DNA of 64,000 nt from an uncultured Glaciecola sp. (GTDB taxonomy: Bacteria > Pseudomonadota > Gammaproteobacteria > Enterobacterales > Alteromonadaceae). The notes under the pieces are model-generated. The model did no database searches, was not told the origin of the DNA, and saw nothing but the letters and a program-made list of their open reading frames with translations. A program made the translations under genes and the position numbers. Of this stretch, positions 51,682-59,840 are shown piece by piece (the stretch's first letter is position 1; each line of letters begins with the position of its first letter). The stretch lies in assembly GCF_937770335.1 (NCBI RefSeq), contig NZ_CALJHY010000011.1:248001-312000 (forward strand), written 5' to 3'.

Positions 51682-52281
51682 ATGACAGGATTTACTGAAT
51701 TAACCGGCAAGGCCGCACCACTAGATCAAGCTAATATCGACACAGACCAGATAATCCCTAAGCAGTTTTTAACTGGTGTAACTCGTTCAGGCTATGGCAA
51801 ACACCTGTTTCATGACTGGCGCTATTTAGACTTGCATGAACAAGAATTAAATCCTGAGTTTCCATTGACTAAAACAGAACACAAAGGCGCCAACATTTTA
51901 TTAGCGCGTGAGAACTTTGGTTGTGGTTCAAGCCGTGAACATGCTCCTTGGGCTTTGGCTGATTTTGGTTTTGGGTGCATTATTGCAACCAGCTTTGCGG
52001 ATATTTTTTATAGCAACTGTATTAATAATCAACTTCTCCCTATTGTACTCCCAAGCAAAGATATGGATGAGTTATTTGCGCAAGTTTCTAATAATCCAGA
52101 CATCATATTTTTCGTTAACCTTCCAGAGCAAAGCGTAAAGGTTGGTGATAAAACGTATACTTTCGATATGGTAGAACATCATAAACAAAATATGATAAAA
52201 GGCTTAGATGCAATTGGGCAAACCCTTGAGTTAGATACAAGTATTAGTAATTATGAGGATAAAAGAGCAGCTTGGTTATAG
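51682..52281 (+). CDS. leuD: 3-isopropylmalate dehydratase small subunit
   Basis: LeuD completes the isopropylmalate isomerase. The start MTGFTELTGKAAPLDQANID at 51682 follows GGAGAATAA. The swivel-domain motifs DQIIPKQFLTGVTR and NFGCGSSREHAPWAL are present. The protein is 199 residues, a usual length. It is the last gene of the leu operon; I see no strong terminator in the 142 nt before the next gene. Confidence 0.98.
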   Translation: MTGFTELTGKAAPLDQANIDTDQIIPKQFLTGVTRSGYGKHLFHDWRYLDLHEQELNPEFPLTKTEHKGANILLARENFGCGSSREHAPWALADFGFGCIIATSFADIFYSNCINNQLLPIVLPSKDMDELFAQVSNNPDIIFFVNLPEQSVKVGDKTYTFDMVEHHKQNMIKGLDAIGQTLELDTSISNYEDKRAAWL

Positions 52282-52423
52282 ACTGTTTTTTATACTTTTA
52301 TATCAACTCTAATACGTCTTTTTTGCATAAATATACTCACTAGATCAAAGGTTTAGTGTGTATAATGATTTTATTGTAACAATGTAGGACATTGTATTTT
52401 TCAATAAAATCAGGTCAATAATA

Positions 52424-53698
52424 ATGATAAAAACAATCCAGATAACGGAGCTAACAGTCGGCATGTATGTCGAAAGCGTAGCAAAGCAAAAAGGCAATGT
52501 CCGAATTAAAACGAAAGGATTGATAAAATCTGAAGCTATTCTCGTTGCACTAGAAAGCAGAGGTATATTGGAAGTTGAGGTAGATTTTGGCAAGAGCATA
52601 ACCCCTAAAAATCAAACCCGCGATAAAACAGTGCAAAGTCATCTAGCGGCTCGCTCTGCTCATCCTGAAAGTTATAGTATAGAAACGGGCACTGCTGCAC
52701 AAAATAATGGCATCGCGTCACTAGTAAAAGAAACTAAATTAACCAACATTATAAATATTGGGCAACATCAGGAAGCGCTGAAAGACGCCGACGAGCTATA
52801 TATACAAGCAAAGAATGTACAAAAAAACTTTGTATCTCAATTACGCTCAGGCTCAACACCAAATATCGAACACTTGAACAAGCTATCGCGAAATATTATT
52901 GATTCAGTTTTTGACAATGCCGATGCACTATCTTGTCTACTGATGTTCAAAGATTCCAATGAATATTTAGTAGAACACGCAATTAACTGTGCAATCTTAC
53001 TCGCTATGTTTGCTAATTCAAAAGGGATGTCTCAAGCTGAGGTTGAAGATTTAACTATTGCTGGCTTACTGATGGATATCGGTATGACCTCTCTTCCCAC
53101 TAATCTGATCGAAAAAACCAGCGAACTCGATGATGCCGATTGGAAAATAATGAGAAGTCATGTCGATATCGGCTTAGAAATAGTCGAGCGCTTAGACGAT
53201 GCACGACCTATTGTGCTGGATGTTATTGCTAATCACCATGAAAGAATAAATGGTAGCGGTTACCCTAAAGCAAAGACAGCTTCAGAAATTAGTGTGTATT
53301 CTCAAATGGCAGGTATTGTAGATTGCTACGACGCAATGATTTCGAACCGACAACATCAACGTTCGGTTAGCGCTACTGCAGCCCTGCATCAATTAGAGGG
53401 CGATGAAACGCTTGACCGGGAATTAGTCACCGAATTTATTAATGCAATTGGCCTGCATCCAGTAGGCTCTTTGGTCCAACTGAGTAGTCATAAATTGGCT
53501 ATTGTGAGTCAGCGCAATGTCAAACAACCTCTGAATCCAGTAGTGATGATTTTTTATAGTATGCAAACTCAACTGCACACTGAAATTGTAAGACTCGATT
53601 TAAGCCAATCAGAAGACTATATTTTAACAGGCGTTAAGCCAGAAGAATTTAGTATGAACTTAGACAAATTTTTCAAAAGCGTTTTTCTGCCAAAATAG
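52424..53698 (+). CDS. DUF3391 plus degenerate HD-GYP domain protein
   Basis: A 424-residue protein with an N-terminal DUF3391 domain (residues 1-60, ITELTVGMYVESVAKQKGNV) and an HD-GYP domain from about residue 165. The HD-GYP family usually hydrolyses cyclic di-GMP. Here the HDIGK metal motif reads MDIGM (LLMDIGMTSLP, residues 215-224), so the metal-ligand histidine and the lysine are lost. The first histidine (His185) and HHERINGSGYPK near residue 269 remain. It may bind rather than hydrolyse the nucleotide; that is inference. It converges on a gspB-like gene with the same N-terminal domain. Confidence 0.88.
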   Translation: MIKTIQITELTVGMYVESVAKQKGNVRIKTKGLIKSEAILVALESRGILEVEVDFGKSITPKNQTRDKTVQSHLAARSAHPESYSIETGTAAQNNGIASLVKETKLTNIINIGQHQEALKDADELYIQAKNVQKNFVSQLRSGSTPNIEHLNKLSRNIIDSVFDNADALSCLLMFKDSNEYLVEHAINCAILLAMFANSKGMSQAEVEDLTIAGLLMDIGMTSLPTNLIEKTSELDDADWKIMRSHVDIGLEIVERLDDARPIVLDVIANHHERINGSGYPKAKTASEISVYSQMAGIVDCYDAMISNRQHQRSVSATAALHQLEGDETLDRELVTEFINAIGLHPVGSLVQLSSHKLAIVSQRNVKQPLNPVVMIFYSMQTQLHTEIVRLDLSQSEDYILTGVKPEEFSMNLDKFFKSVFLPK

Positions 53699-53796
53699 AG
53701 ATAACTCATTATTTTTGTCACGAAGCTAAATCACTGGCCCTTGATAAATTATTGTCGTCTGTTTCAATAAATAGTAGACACTAAAAGATTAGTTAA

Positions 53797-54987
53797 CTAC
53801 CAGTCAGACAGCGCGTTCATAGTAAACACTTCATCTTTAAAAGATAAAATAACTTTTTGTGGTTCTATATTCACTAACTGCAAGTTTTCTGCAATAAAGT
53901 CACCTTCAACTAGGCGCCGGCCATTAACTCTAATCCAACGTTTTGGCCTTTCAGAAGAGTACATGTGCGCACTAAATGCCATTGATGGAATTTGTGTTTG
54001 AGTCGCTACCGATAATTGGTCCACACGCGGTAAGTCATCGTAACTGGTGCTTTCCTGAAAATTTGACGCGACGGAGTCACCCTCATCTAACTCAGCAATC
54101 GCTTTGTTGATTTTGGCTAATAATCGAGCCGACACCGCGCTTTCAGATTGTGGGCTCGCAGGTAAATTTAATATATTTGCTCCCGGGCTCACCTCTGAAC
54201 TATCTAAAATCTCGGTATTAGCCATATTGTCTGGTAAATATCCCAACACAAGTGGTTCGGCGTTAGTAACCGCACTTGGATCTTCCTGTTTTGGTGTAAC
54301 TGGAGTTTGCACTTGAGCTAAGTCAGCGCTATCTATTCCTTCCTGCGCCAAGGACGATTGAATACTCCCTGCCGTTGCATTTCGGTTATTAGTGCTATCT
54401 TGCTCTGTGCTGGGCTCATTTAATAGTGCTGAAGATGCTGATCTATTTTCGTCCAAAACGAGCGCTTTTTTTGTGGGACTATTTACAGGTTGATAATCAA
54501 TCACTACGTAGTCTTTACTTTTTGTCAGTGACAACCAATCTGGAATAGATGCAATATTCCAACCTACACATAAACCACCAACGACCAGTAAAAGAAATAA
54601 TGAAATATTCTTACCATACAAATCCCAAGATGAAGGCAAGGTATCCATAGATGGCATAAACAACGAACGATGATATTGCTGACTAACATCATTATTTGCC
54701 TTGGCGGACTTCCTTTCATTTTGCAGTAGCTGTTGCGTCGGTGTTAACTTAACCGCTTGTTCTGTAAGTTCTACTTCTAGCGCCGTCTCTTCGTCAATAT
54801 CCAGCAAACCCAAACTCTGGCTCAAATCGACTTCAACCTCAGTCACGCCCATGTTAGTTAAACCCTTTATCATTTCGGGACTGCGGATCATTCCTACTTT
54901 TCGGATTTTAACTGGCCCATGCTGACTTACTACCTTACTGACCAACATGCCTGGCTGCAGTTCGCTTACATTGAAAACTTTAAGCAT
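53797..54987 (-). CDS. gspB: GspB-like secretion assembly factor with N-terminal DUF3391 domain
   Basis: A 396-residue protein with three parts. Residues 1-60 are a DUF3391-like domain (VSELQPGMLVSKVVSQHGPV, ending EVEVDLSQSL). A membrane helix lies near residues 128-146. The C-terminal 65 residues are a GspB/T2SSB periplasmic domain (PKRWIRVNGRRLVEGDFIAE and ILSFKDEVFTMNALSDW). GspB works with GspA to place the type II secretin across the peptidoglycan. The ATG at 54987 follows AGGAGG and overlaps the gspA stop by 8 nt. The domain fusion is unusual for GspB. Confidence 0.85.
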   Translation of the reverse strand: MLKVFNVSELQPGMLVSKVVSQHGPVKIRKVGMIRSPEMIKGLTNMGVTEVEVDLSQSLGLLDIDEETALEVELTEQAVKLTPTQQLLQNERKSAKANNDVSQQYHRSLFMPSMDTLPSSWDLYGKNISLFLLLVVGGLCVGWNIASIPDWLSLTKSKDYVVIDYQPVNSPTKKALVLDENRSASSALLNEPSTEQDSTNNRNATAGSIQSSLAQEGIDSADLAQVQTPVTPKQEDPSAVTNAEPLVLGYLPDNMANTEILDSSEVSPGANILNLPASPQSESAVSARLLAKINKAIAELDEGDSVASNFQESTSYDDLPRVDQLSVATQTQIPSMAFSAHMYSSERPKRWIRVNGRRLVEGDFIAENLQLVNIEPQKVILSFKDEVFTMNALSDW

Positions 54988-55891
54988 ATAATCCTCCTGC
55001 AACCAAACCTAGAATTATAGAAGTGATAAAACTGGCTATAAAAATTGGTTTCCACAGGTCTTGCTGTTGTTGCTGAACAATGTCATCACCCAACACTTGA
55101 TAACTAGCAGCAATAACGAGTTGATGTGTAATAAGCGGTTTTTGTAGTGTGTAAGCGAGTGTCATAGCGCGATCACATAACAAATTAATAACCCGCGGAA
55201 TGCCTCCACTGATTTGAAATAAACTACTTAGCGACGTTGATGTGAAAATACTTGGATTACCATTCGCCACCTGCAGTCGGTGAGCTACGTACAATGCAAC
55301 CTCAGCCTTAGTTAAAGGTAATAAGTGATAACGAGCAGTTACTCGCTGAGCTAATTGCCTTAGCTCGTTTCGGCGCAATAGCTGTTGTAACTCAGGTTGA
55401 CCGATTAAGACAACTTGTAATAGTTTCTCTCGAGTCGTTTCTAAATTAGTCAACAAACGCAGTTGTTCTAATACTTCGGGCATCAAGTGCTGGGCTTCAT
55501 CGATAATAAGTACCGTGTTGATGCCATTAGCGTGATTATCTGCCAACTTATTTAAAATTTTGTCTGTAAATACTTTAAGCGAATTAGTATTCACATCATA
55601 TTTAACACCAAGTTCATCACAAACGGTTGCCAGCAACTCTATGGCTGACAATGTTGGATTTAAAATAACCGCGGTTTGCGTATCGTCTGATAAATCTTGC
55701 AGAAGCTTGCGAGACACGGTGGTTTTCCCTGTTCCCACTTCTCCAGTCAGCATCACAAATCCACCAGACTCCTTCAAGCCAAACGTCAAATGAGCTAAAG
55801 CTTCGCGATGCCTAGGGCTCATGAATAGGTAGTCGGGGTTAGGAGCAATTGAAAATGGGTTGTCTGTTAACCCAAAATAGCTTAAATACAC
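54980..55891 (-). CDS. gspA: GspA/ExeA-like AAA ATPase
   Basis: A 303-residue ATPase of the ExeA family, which helps insert the type II secretin. It starts MYLSYFGLTDNPFSIAPNPD, a family hallmark, with Walker A GEVGTGKTT at residues 50-58 and Walker B TVLIIDEAQHL near residue 130. A membrane helix sits at the extreme C-terminus (about residues 281-301). Aeromonas ExeA continues with a periplasmic peptidoglycan-binding domain; this protein stops right after the helix. It is translationally coupled to gspB and divergent from srmB. Confidence 0.9.
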   Translation of the reverse strand: MYLSYFGLTDNPFSIAPNPDYLFMSPRHREALAHLTFGLKESGGFVMLTGEVGTGKTTVSRKLLQDLSDDTQTAVILNPTLSAIELLATVCDELGVKYDVNTNSLKVFTDKILNKLADNHANGINTVLIIDEAQHLMPEVLEQLRLLTNLETTREKLLQVVLIGQPELQQLLRRNELRQLAQRVTARYHLLPLTKAEVALYVAHRLQVANGNPSIFTSTSLSSLFQISGGIPRVINLLCDRAMTLAYTLQKPLITHQLVIAASYQVLGDDIVQQQQQDLWKPIFIASFITSIILGLVAGGLYA

Positions 55892-56059
55892 GTTATCTGC
55901 GCTGTCATGATTATCATATAGATAACCTATCTATTATCGCTATTTAAGTCAATGTAAAAGGCCTTAGATTGCGCAGTACAATGGTGTATTTCCTCTAAGT
56001 TGAGAAAATACTTGATTGAATTGAAACAAGCATACTCGTTATCATAGATTTGAGGTAGA

Positions 56060-57358
56060 ATGGGCACAAATACAAACAAAACAAAGTCATTCATGTTTGA
56101 TCAATTAGATTTAGACGACGAACTCTGCAGAGCCATTAACGACATGGGCTATGAACGCCCCACCAGCATTCAGTCCTTGGTTATTCCACATGCAATGGAA
56201 GGTAAAGATATACTTGCTGACGCCCCAACTGGCACAGGGAAAACAGCTGCATTTTTGTTGCCTGTTTGCCAATATTTGCTCGATCACCCGCGCAAGGACG
56301 ACAGTTCGACAAGAGTGCTTATACTCGTTCCCACCAGAGAACTAGCTAATCAGGTATTCGAGCAAGCACTAGCAATTACTAAATATACACATCTAACCTG
56401 CGGTGTCATTACGGGTGGTATTAACTATGGCACTGACCGTGAAACGCTAGCTGGCCATTGCGATATTTTGGTTGCAACACCGGGTAGGTTATTTGAGCAT
56501 ATTGAACAAGAAAGTTTTGATTGCCGTGATATTGAGTCACTTATTCTAGATGAAGCAGACCGCATGTTAGACATGGGTTTCTCTTCAATCGTACATCAAA
56601 TTGCAGGTGAAGCTAAGTGGCGAAAGCAAAGCATGTTGTTTTCTGCAACACTTGAAGGAAGAGGTGTACGCCTTTTCGCAGAAGAATTATTGAAAGATCC
56701 GGTCACACTTTCCGCTGATCCTTCCAGAAAAGAGAAGAACAAAATTATTCAGTGGTACCACTTGGCTGACGATTTAAACCATAAAAATGCGATATTAGTT
56801 CATCATCTGCGCAATACTATTGAGTCCTGTATTGTGTTCGTCAAAACACGCGCACGCTTGCATAACCTAAAAGACTTTTTGTTTAGCCAAGATTTTAGCG
56901 TGACCTATTTGCAAGGCGAAATGCCTCAAGATAAGCGTAACTCTGCATTAGCAAGTTTCAAAGCAGGTGATGTGAAAATTCTTATCGCAACCGACGTTGC
57001 AGCTAGGGGTATTGACGTACAAGACATTAGCCATGTTATTAACTTTGACATGCCCAGAGGTTCAGACTTGTATGTACATCGTATTGGACGCACCGGACGC
57101 GCCGGTGCCAAAGGTACTGCAATTTCTATTGTTGAAGCACATGACTTTGAGAAAATAGGCAAGGTAGAGCGCTATACCAAAGAGCCGTTTAAAGCCAGAG
57201 TTATTGATGGTTTGCGTCCAAAGAATAAGGCGCCAAAAGTAATAAAGAAACAAAAAGTAAAAACACCTGGCAAAGGAAAAGGCAAAAAAGTAAAAGCCAA
57301 GAGCAAGTTTAAGAAGAAGACAACTAGACCTTCATCACCTAAATCAAAAGAGGCATAG
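56060..57358 (+). CDS. srmB: DEAD-box RNA helicase SrmB
   Basis: SrmB is an ATP-dependent RNA helicase acting early in 50S ribosome assembly. The Q motif (YERPTSIQSLVIPHAM), Walker A APTGTGKTAA, DEAD box LILDEADRMLDMGF, SAT motif FSATLEG and HRIGRTGRAG are all present. The SrmB-like segment AGEAKWRKQSMLFSAT and the basic Lys-rich tail distinguish it from RhlE and DeaD. The length is 432 residues. rdgB starts directly after its stop, so the genes may share a transcript. Confidence 0.93.
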   Translation: MGTNTNKTKSFMFDQLDLDDELCRAINDMGYERPTSIQSLVIPHAMEGKDILADAPTGTGKTAAFLLPVCQYLLDHPRKDDSSTRVLILVPTRELANQVFEQALAITKYTHLTCGVITGGINYGTDRETLAGHCDILVATPGRLFEHIEQESFDCRDIESLILDEADRMLDMGFSSIVHQIAGEAKWRKQSMLFSATLEGRGVRLFAEELLKDPVTLSADPSRKEKNKIIQWYHLADDLNHKNAILVHHLRNTIESCIVFVKTRARLHNLKDFLFSQDFSVTYLQGEMPQDKRNSALASFKAGDVKILIATDVAARGIDVQDISHVINFDMPRGSDLYVHRIGRTGRAGAKGTAISIVEAHDFEKIGKVERYTKEPFKARVIDGLRPKNKAPKVIKKQKVKTPGKGKGKKVKAKSKFKKKTTRPSSPKSKEA

Positions 57359-57964
57359 ATGAGCATAAAGCAAATCGTCTTAGCGACAGGTAATAAAGGT
57401 AAAGTAGCTGAATTCTCGACGCTGTTTGATGGTTTTTCAATAAAAGTAATACCGCAGTCTGAGTTTAATGTAAAAGAAGTGCCTGAAACTGGAACTACTT
57501 TTGTTGAAAACGCAATTATTAAAGCTCGTAACGCAGCAAAAGTAACCGGGCTACCCGCTATTGCTGACGATAGCGGTTTAGCAGTAGATGTTCTTGGTGG
57601 TGCTCCCGGTATTTATTCAGCTCGCTATGCAGGTGAAACGGCTAACGATAGTGATAACGTAAACAAACTGCTGAAGGCTTTAGCAAACGAAACAGATAAT
57701 CGTAAAGCCCGCTTTTTGTGCGTACTCGTATTTATGCAACATGAACTCGACCCTACTCCAATTATATGCCAAGGTGAATGGCATGGCGAAATCAGTACAA
57801 AACCCAGCGGCAATGGCGGCTTTGGTTATGACCCGATCTTTTGGGTACCCGAGCAAAACTGCAGTGCAGCTGAACTAGAGTCAAACATTAAAAATAGAAT
57901 TAGCCACCGCGGTAACGCGCTGGTGCAGTTAATGCAGCGTATGAAGGAAGTATTGAGCCGTTGA
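57359..57964 (+). CDS. rdgB: XTP/dITP diphosphatase RdgB
   Basis: House-cleaning pyrophosphatase that removes ITP/XTP and their deoxy forms. The 201-residue protein begins MSIKQIVLATGNKGKVAEF, with the substrate-binding TGNKGK and the catalytic ADDSGLAVDVLGGAPGIYSA. The C-terminus carries GGFGYDPIFWVPE and SHRGNALVQL. It abuts srmB and overlaps hemW by 4 nt (TTGA), the conserved rdgB-hemW pairing. Confidence 0.97.
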   Translation: MSIKQIVLATGNKGKVAEFSTLFDGFSIKVIPQSEFNVKEVPETGTTFVENAIIKARNAAKVTGLPAIADDSGLAVDVLGGAPGIYSARYAGETANDSDNVNKLLKALANETDNRKARFLCVLVFMQHELDPTPIICQGEWHGEISTKPSGNGGFGYDPIFWVPEQNCSAAELESNIKNRISHRGNALVQLMQRMKEVLSR

Positions 57965-59253
57965 GCGAAGATAATTCAGGTACACCAACCGCAACGCTTG
58001 GTGTTGACTCAAAGCAACATGTTAGTCTCACAAGCTTGCCTCCTCTTAGCTTATATGTGCATATTCCTTGGTGTGTTCAAAAGTGCCCCTACTGCGATTT
58101 CAATTCACATAATTTGAAAGGTGGCTTGCCCGAGTCTGAATATATTAGTCACGTATTAGATGACTTAATCGAAGATTTGCCACTCGTTACCATTAAAGGG
58201 GAATTACGTGAAGTATCCAGTATTTTTATTGGCGGCGGCACACCTAGTTTGTTGTCCGTTGCTGGCATGCAAAGACTGTTAGATGGCATTGCAGCAAGAA
58301 TTCCATTAGCCCCAGATGCTGAAATTACGATGGAGGCAAACCCCGGTACTGTCGAAGCCGAAAAATTTATTGGCTTTGAAAAAGCCGGGATTAACCGTAT
58401 TTCGATTGGTGTTCAAAGTTTTGATGAACAGCATTTAAAAGCACTCGGTCGTATCCATGATTCAACGCAAGCTAGCGCCGCTGTTCAACTAGCAAAACGC
58501 TTAGCATTACGCAGTTTCAACCTAGACTTAATGCATGGTTTACCAAGCCAAAGCATTGACGATGCCATGCTGGATTTAGAAAAAGCCATTGCATTAGCGC
58601 CGCCTCACTTATCATGGTATCAGCTCACTATTGAGCCCAACACAGCGTTTTATTCAAAACCGCCGACATTACCCGACGATGATATTTTGTGGGAAATTCA
58701 AGAGCGTGGTCATCAGCTATTGACGGAAGCGGGTTATGAACAATATGAAATATCAGCCTACGCGAAAAAAGGTCAACAATGTCAGCATAATCTTAACTAT
58801 TGGCGATATGGAGACTATCTTGGCATTGGCTGTGGCGCACATGGAAAAATAAGCATACCTCAAAATCAGATATCGACAAAAGTAGAAACAATGCTTCCCA
58901 GTTCTCCTGCTGCTGCTGCACCAGAAGCATCAGCCGCGCTGCGCATTATTCGCACAGTTAAGGTAAAGCATCCAAAAGGCTATATGGATTTCACTCGCGC
59001 TTATATGGATAAAATAACGCAGGTTAAAAGTGACGAGTTGGCATTTGAATTTTTTATGAATCGATTTAGGATTATGGAAACTTGCCCAAAAGCGCAATTT
59101 GTAAAAACGACAGGGCGAGAATTAATCCAAAGCGAATTACAATACTTGGAAAAAGCGAAGACCATGAAGCTTATTACAAGTAATGAAGAAGCGTGGCAGC
59201 TTACTGAGACGGGAAAGCGTTACCTAAATAATTTGCTAGACTTGTTTGTATAA
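57961..59253 (+). CDS. hemW: Heme chaperone HemW (radical SAM family)
   Basis: HemW is a radical-SAM homologue of HemN that delivers heme to respiratory enzymes. The cluster motif is CVQKCPYC in SLYVHIPWCVQKCPYCDF, followed by FIGGGTPSLL and the HemW-specific RISIGVQSFDEQHLKALGR. The 430 residues include a longer polar N-terminus than usual, because the frame starts at a TTG overlapping the rdgB stop; no better start is visible before the conserved region. It ends near a convergent DUF1566 gene. Confidence 0.94.
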   Translation: MSEDNSGTPTATLGVDSKQHVSLTSLPPLSLYVHIPWCVQKCPYCDFNSHNLKGGLPESEYISHVLDDLIEDLPLVTIKGELREVSSIFIGGGTPSLLSVAGMQRLLDGIAARIPLAPDAEITMEANPGTVEAEKFIGFEKAGINRISIGVQSFDEQHLKALGRIHDSTQASAAVQLAKRLALRSFNLDLMHGLPSQSIDDAMLDLEKAIALAPPHLSWYQLTIEPNTAFYSKPPTLPDDDILWEIQERGHQLLTEAGYEQYEISAYAKKGQQCQHNLNYWRYGDYLGIGCGAHGKISIPQNQISTKVETMLPSSPAAAAPEASAALRIIRTVKVKHPKGYMDFTRAYMDKITQVKSDELAFEFFMNRFRIMETCPKAQFVKTTGRELIQSELQYLEKAKTMKLITSNEEAWQLTETGKRYLNNLLDLFV

Positions 59254-59294
59254 AACTAAGGGCAATCAGTTTACCTCTATTGCCTCTATTGCAC

Positions 59295-59840
59295 CTATTG
59301 TACCTCACGTTCCGCAGGTAAAGCGGTTCGCACTAAGCGAACAAACACCGTTCTGTTTTTCTCTTTAATAGAATTACTACTATTAAAAAATGCCACAACC
59401 CAAGCACGTTCAGTATCATTCATAGATGGCGTTGAAGTCCAAAAATCATCTGGAGGCGTGGCTGGAAACAAGTCAACATTAATAGAAGGTCTGGCACATG
59501 AACGCTCTGTAATAGAGCTCAGCTCTTTAATATTTGGCAAACGCCAATTATTAGAAAGATTAAATTCATAGCCAACACTTAACTCTAAAGCCTGTTTCCA
59601 AGTAAAAGGTTCAGCTTCACCTGTGCAGTTTTCACCGTTCCAAGTTTGTCCTATAGCGCAACTCATCCACATTAAACTGGTATTTGTATGCAGCACTTGT
59701 CCATTATCGAACTTCAGAAATTCATCTTCTGGTGAACTAACAGGAGCTGTTGACAGACATAATTGCTCTGCACTCACCATACTGACAAACCCAAGAAAAA
59801 AACAAATTACTGCGGTATTGAGTATCACGTTCTTATTCAT
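59295..59840 (-). CDS. Exported DUF1566 domain protein
   Basis: A 181-residue protein with a signal peptide cleaved after about residue 24 (SMVSA) and a DUF1566 (Lcl C-terminal) domain: LMWMSCAIGQTWNGENCTG, WRLPNIKELSSITERSC and VRLVRTA at the end. The domain is found on surface lectin-like and adhesion proteins of marine bacteria. It overlaps the upstream, larger DUF1566 lipoprotein gene by 4 nt, so the two are co-translated. Function unknown. The four to six cysteines suggest disulfides. Confidence 0.82.
   Translation of the reverse strand: MNKNVILNTAVICFFLGFVSMVSAEQLCLSTAPVSSPEDEFLKFDNGQVLHTNTSLMWMSCAIGQTWNGENCTGEAEPFTWKQALELSVGYEFNLSNNWRLPNIKELSSITERSCARPSINVDLFPATPPDDFWTSTPSMNDTERAWVVAFFNSSNSIKEKNRTVFVRLVRTALPAEREVQ

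Noticed and set aside
59260-59294. Terminator between hemW and the DUF1566 gene
   Set aside because: GGCAAT/ATTGCC gives only a 6-bp stem with a 12-nt loop and no U-tract; the CTCTATTGC repeats look like chance.
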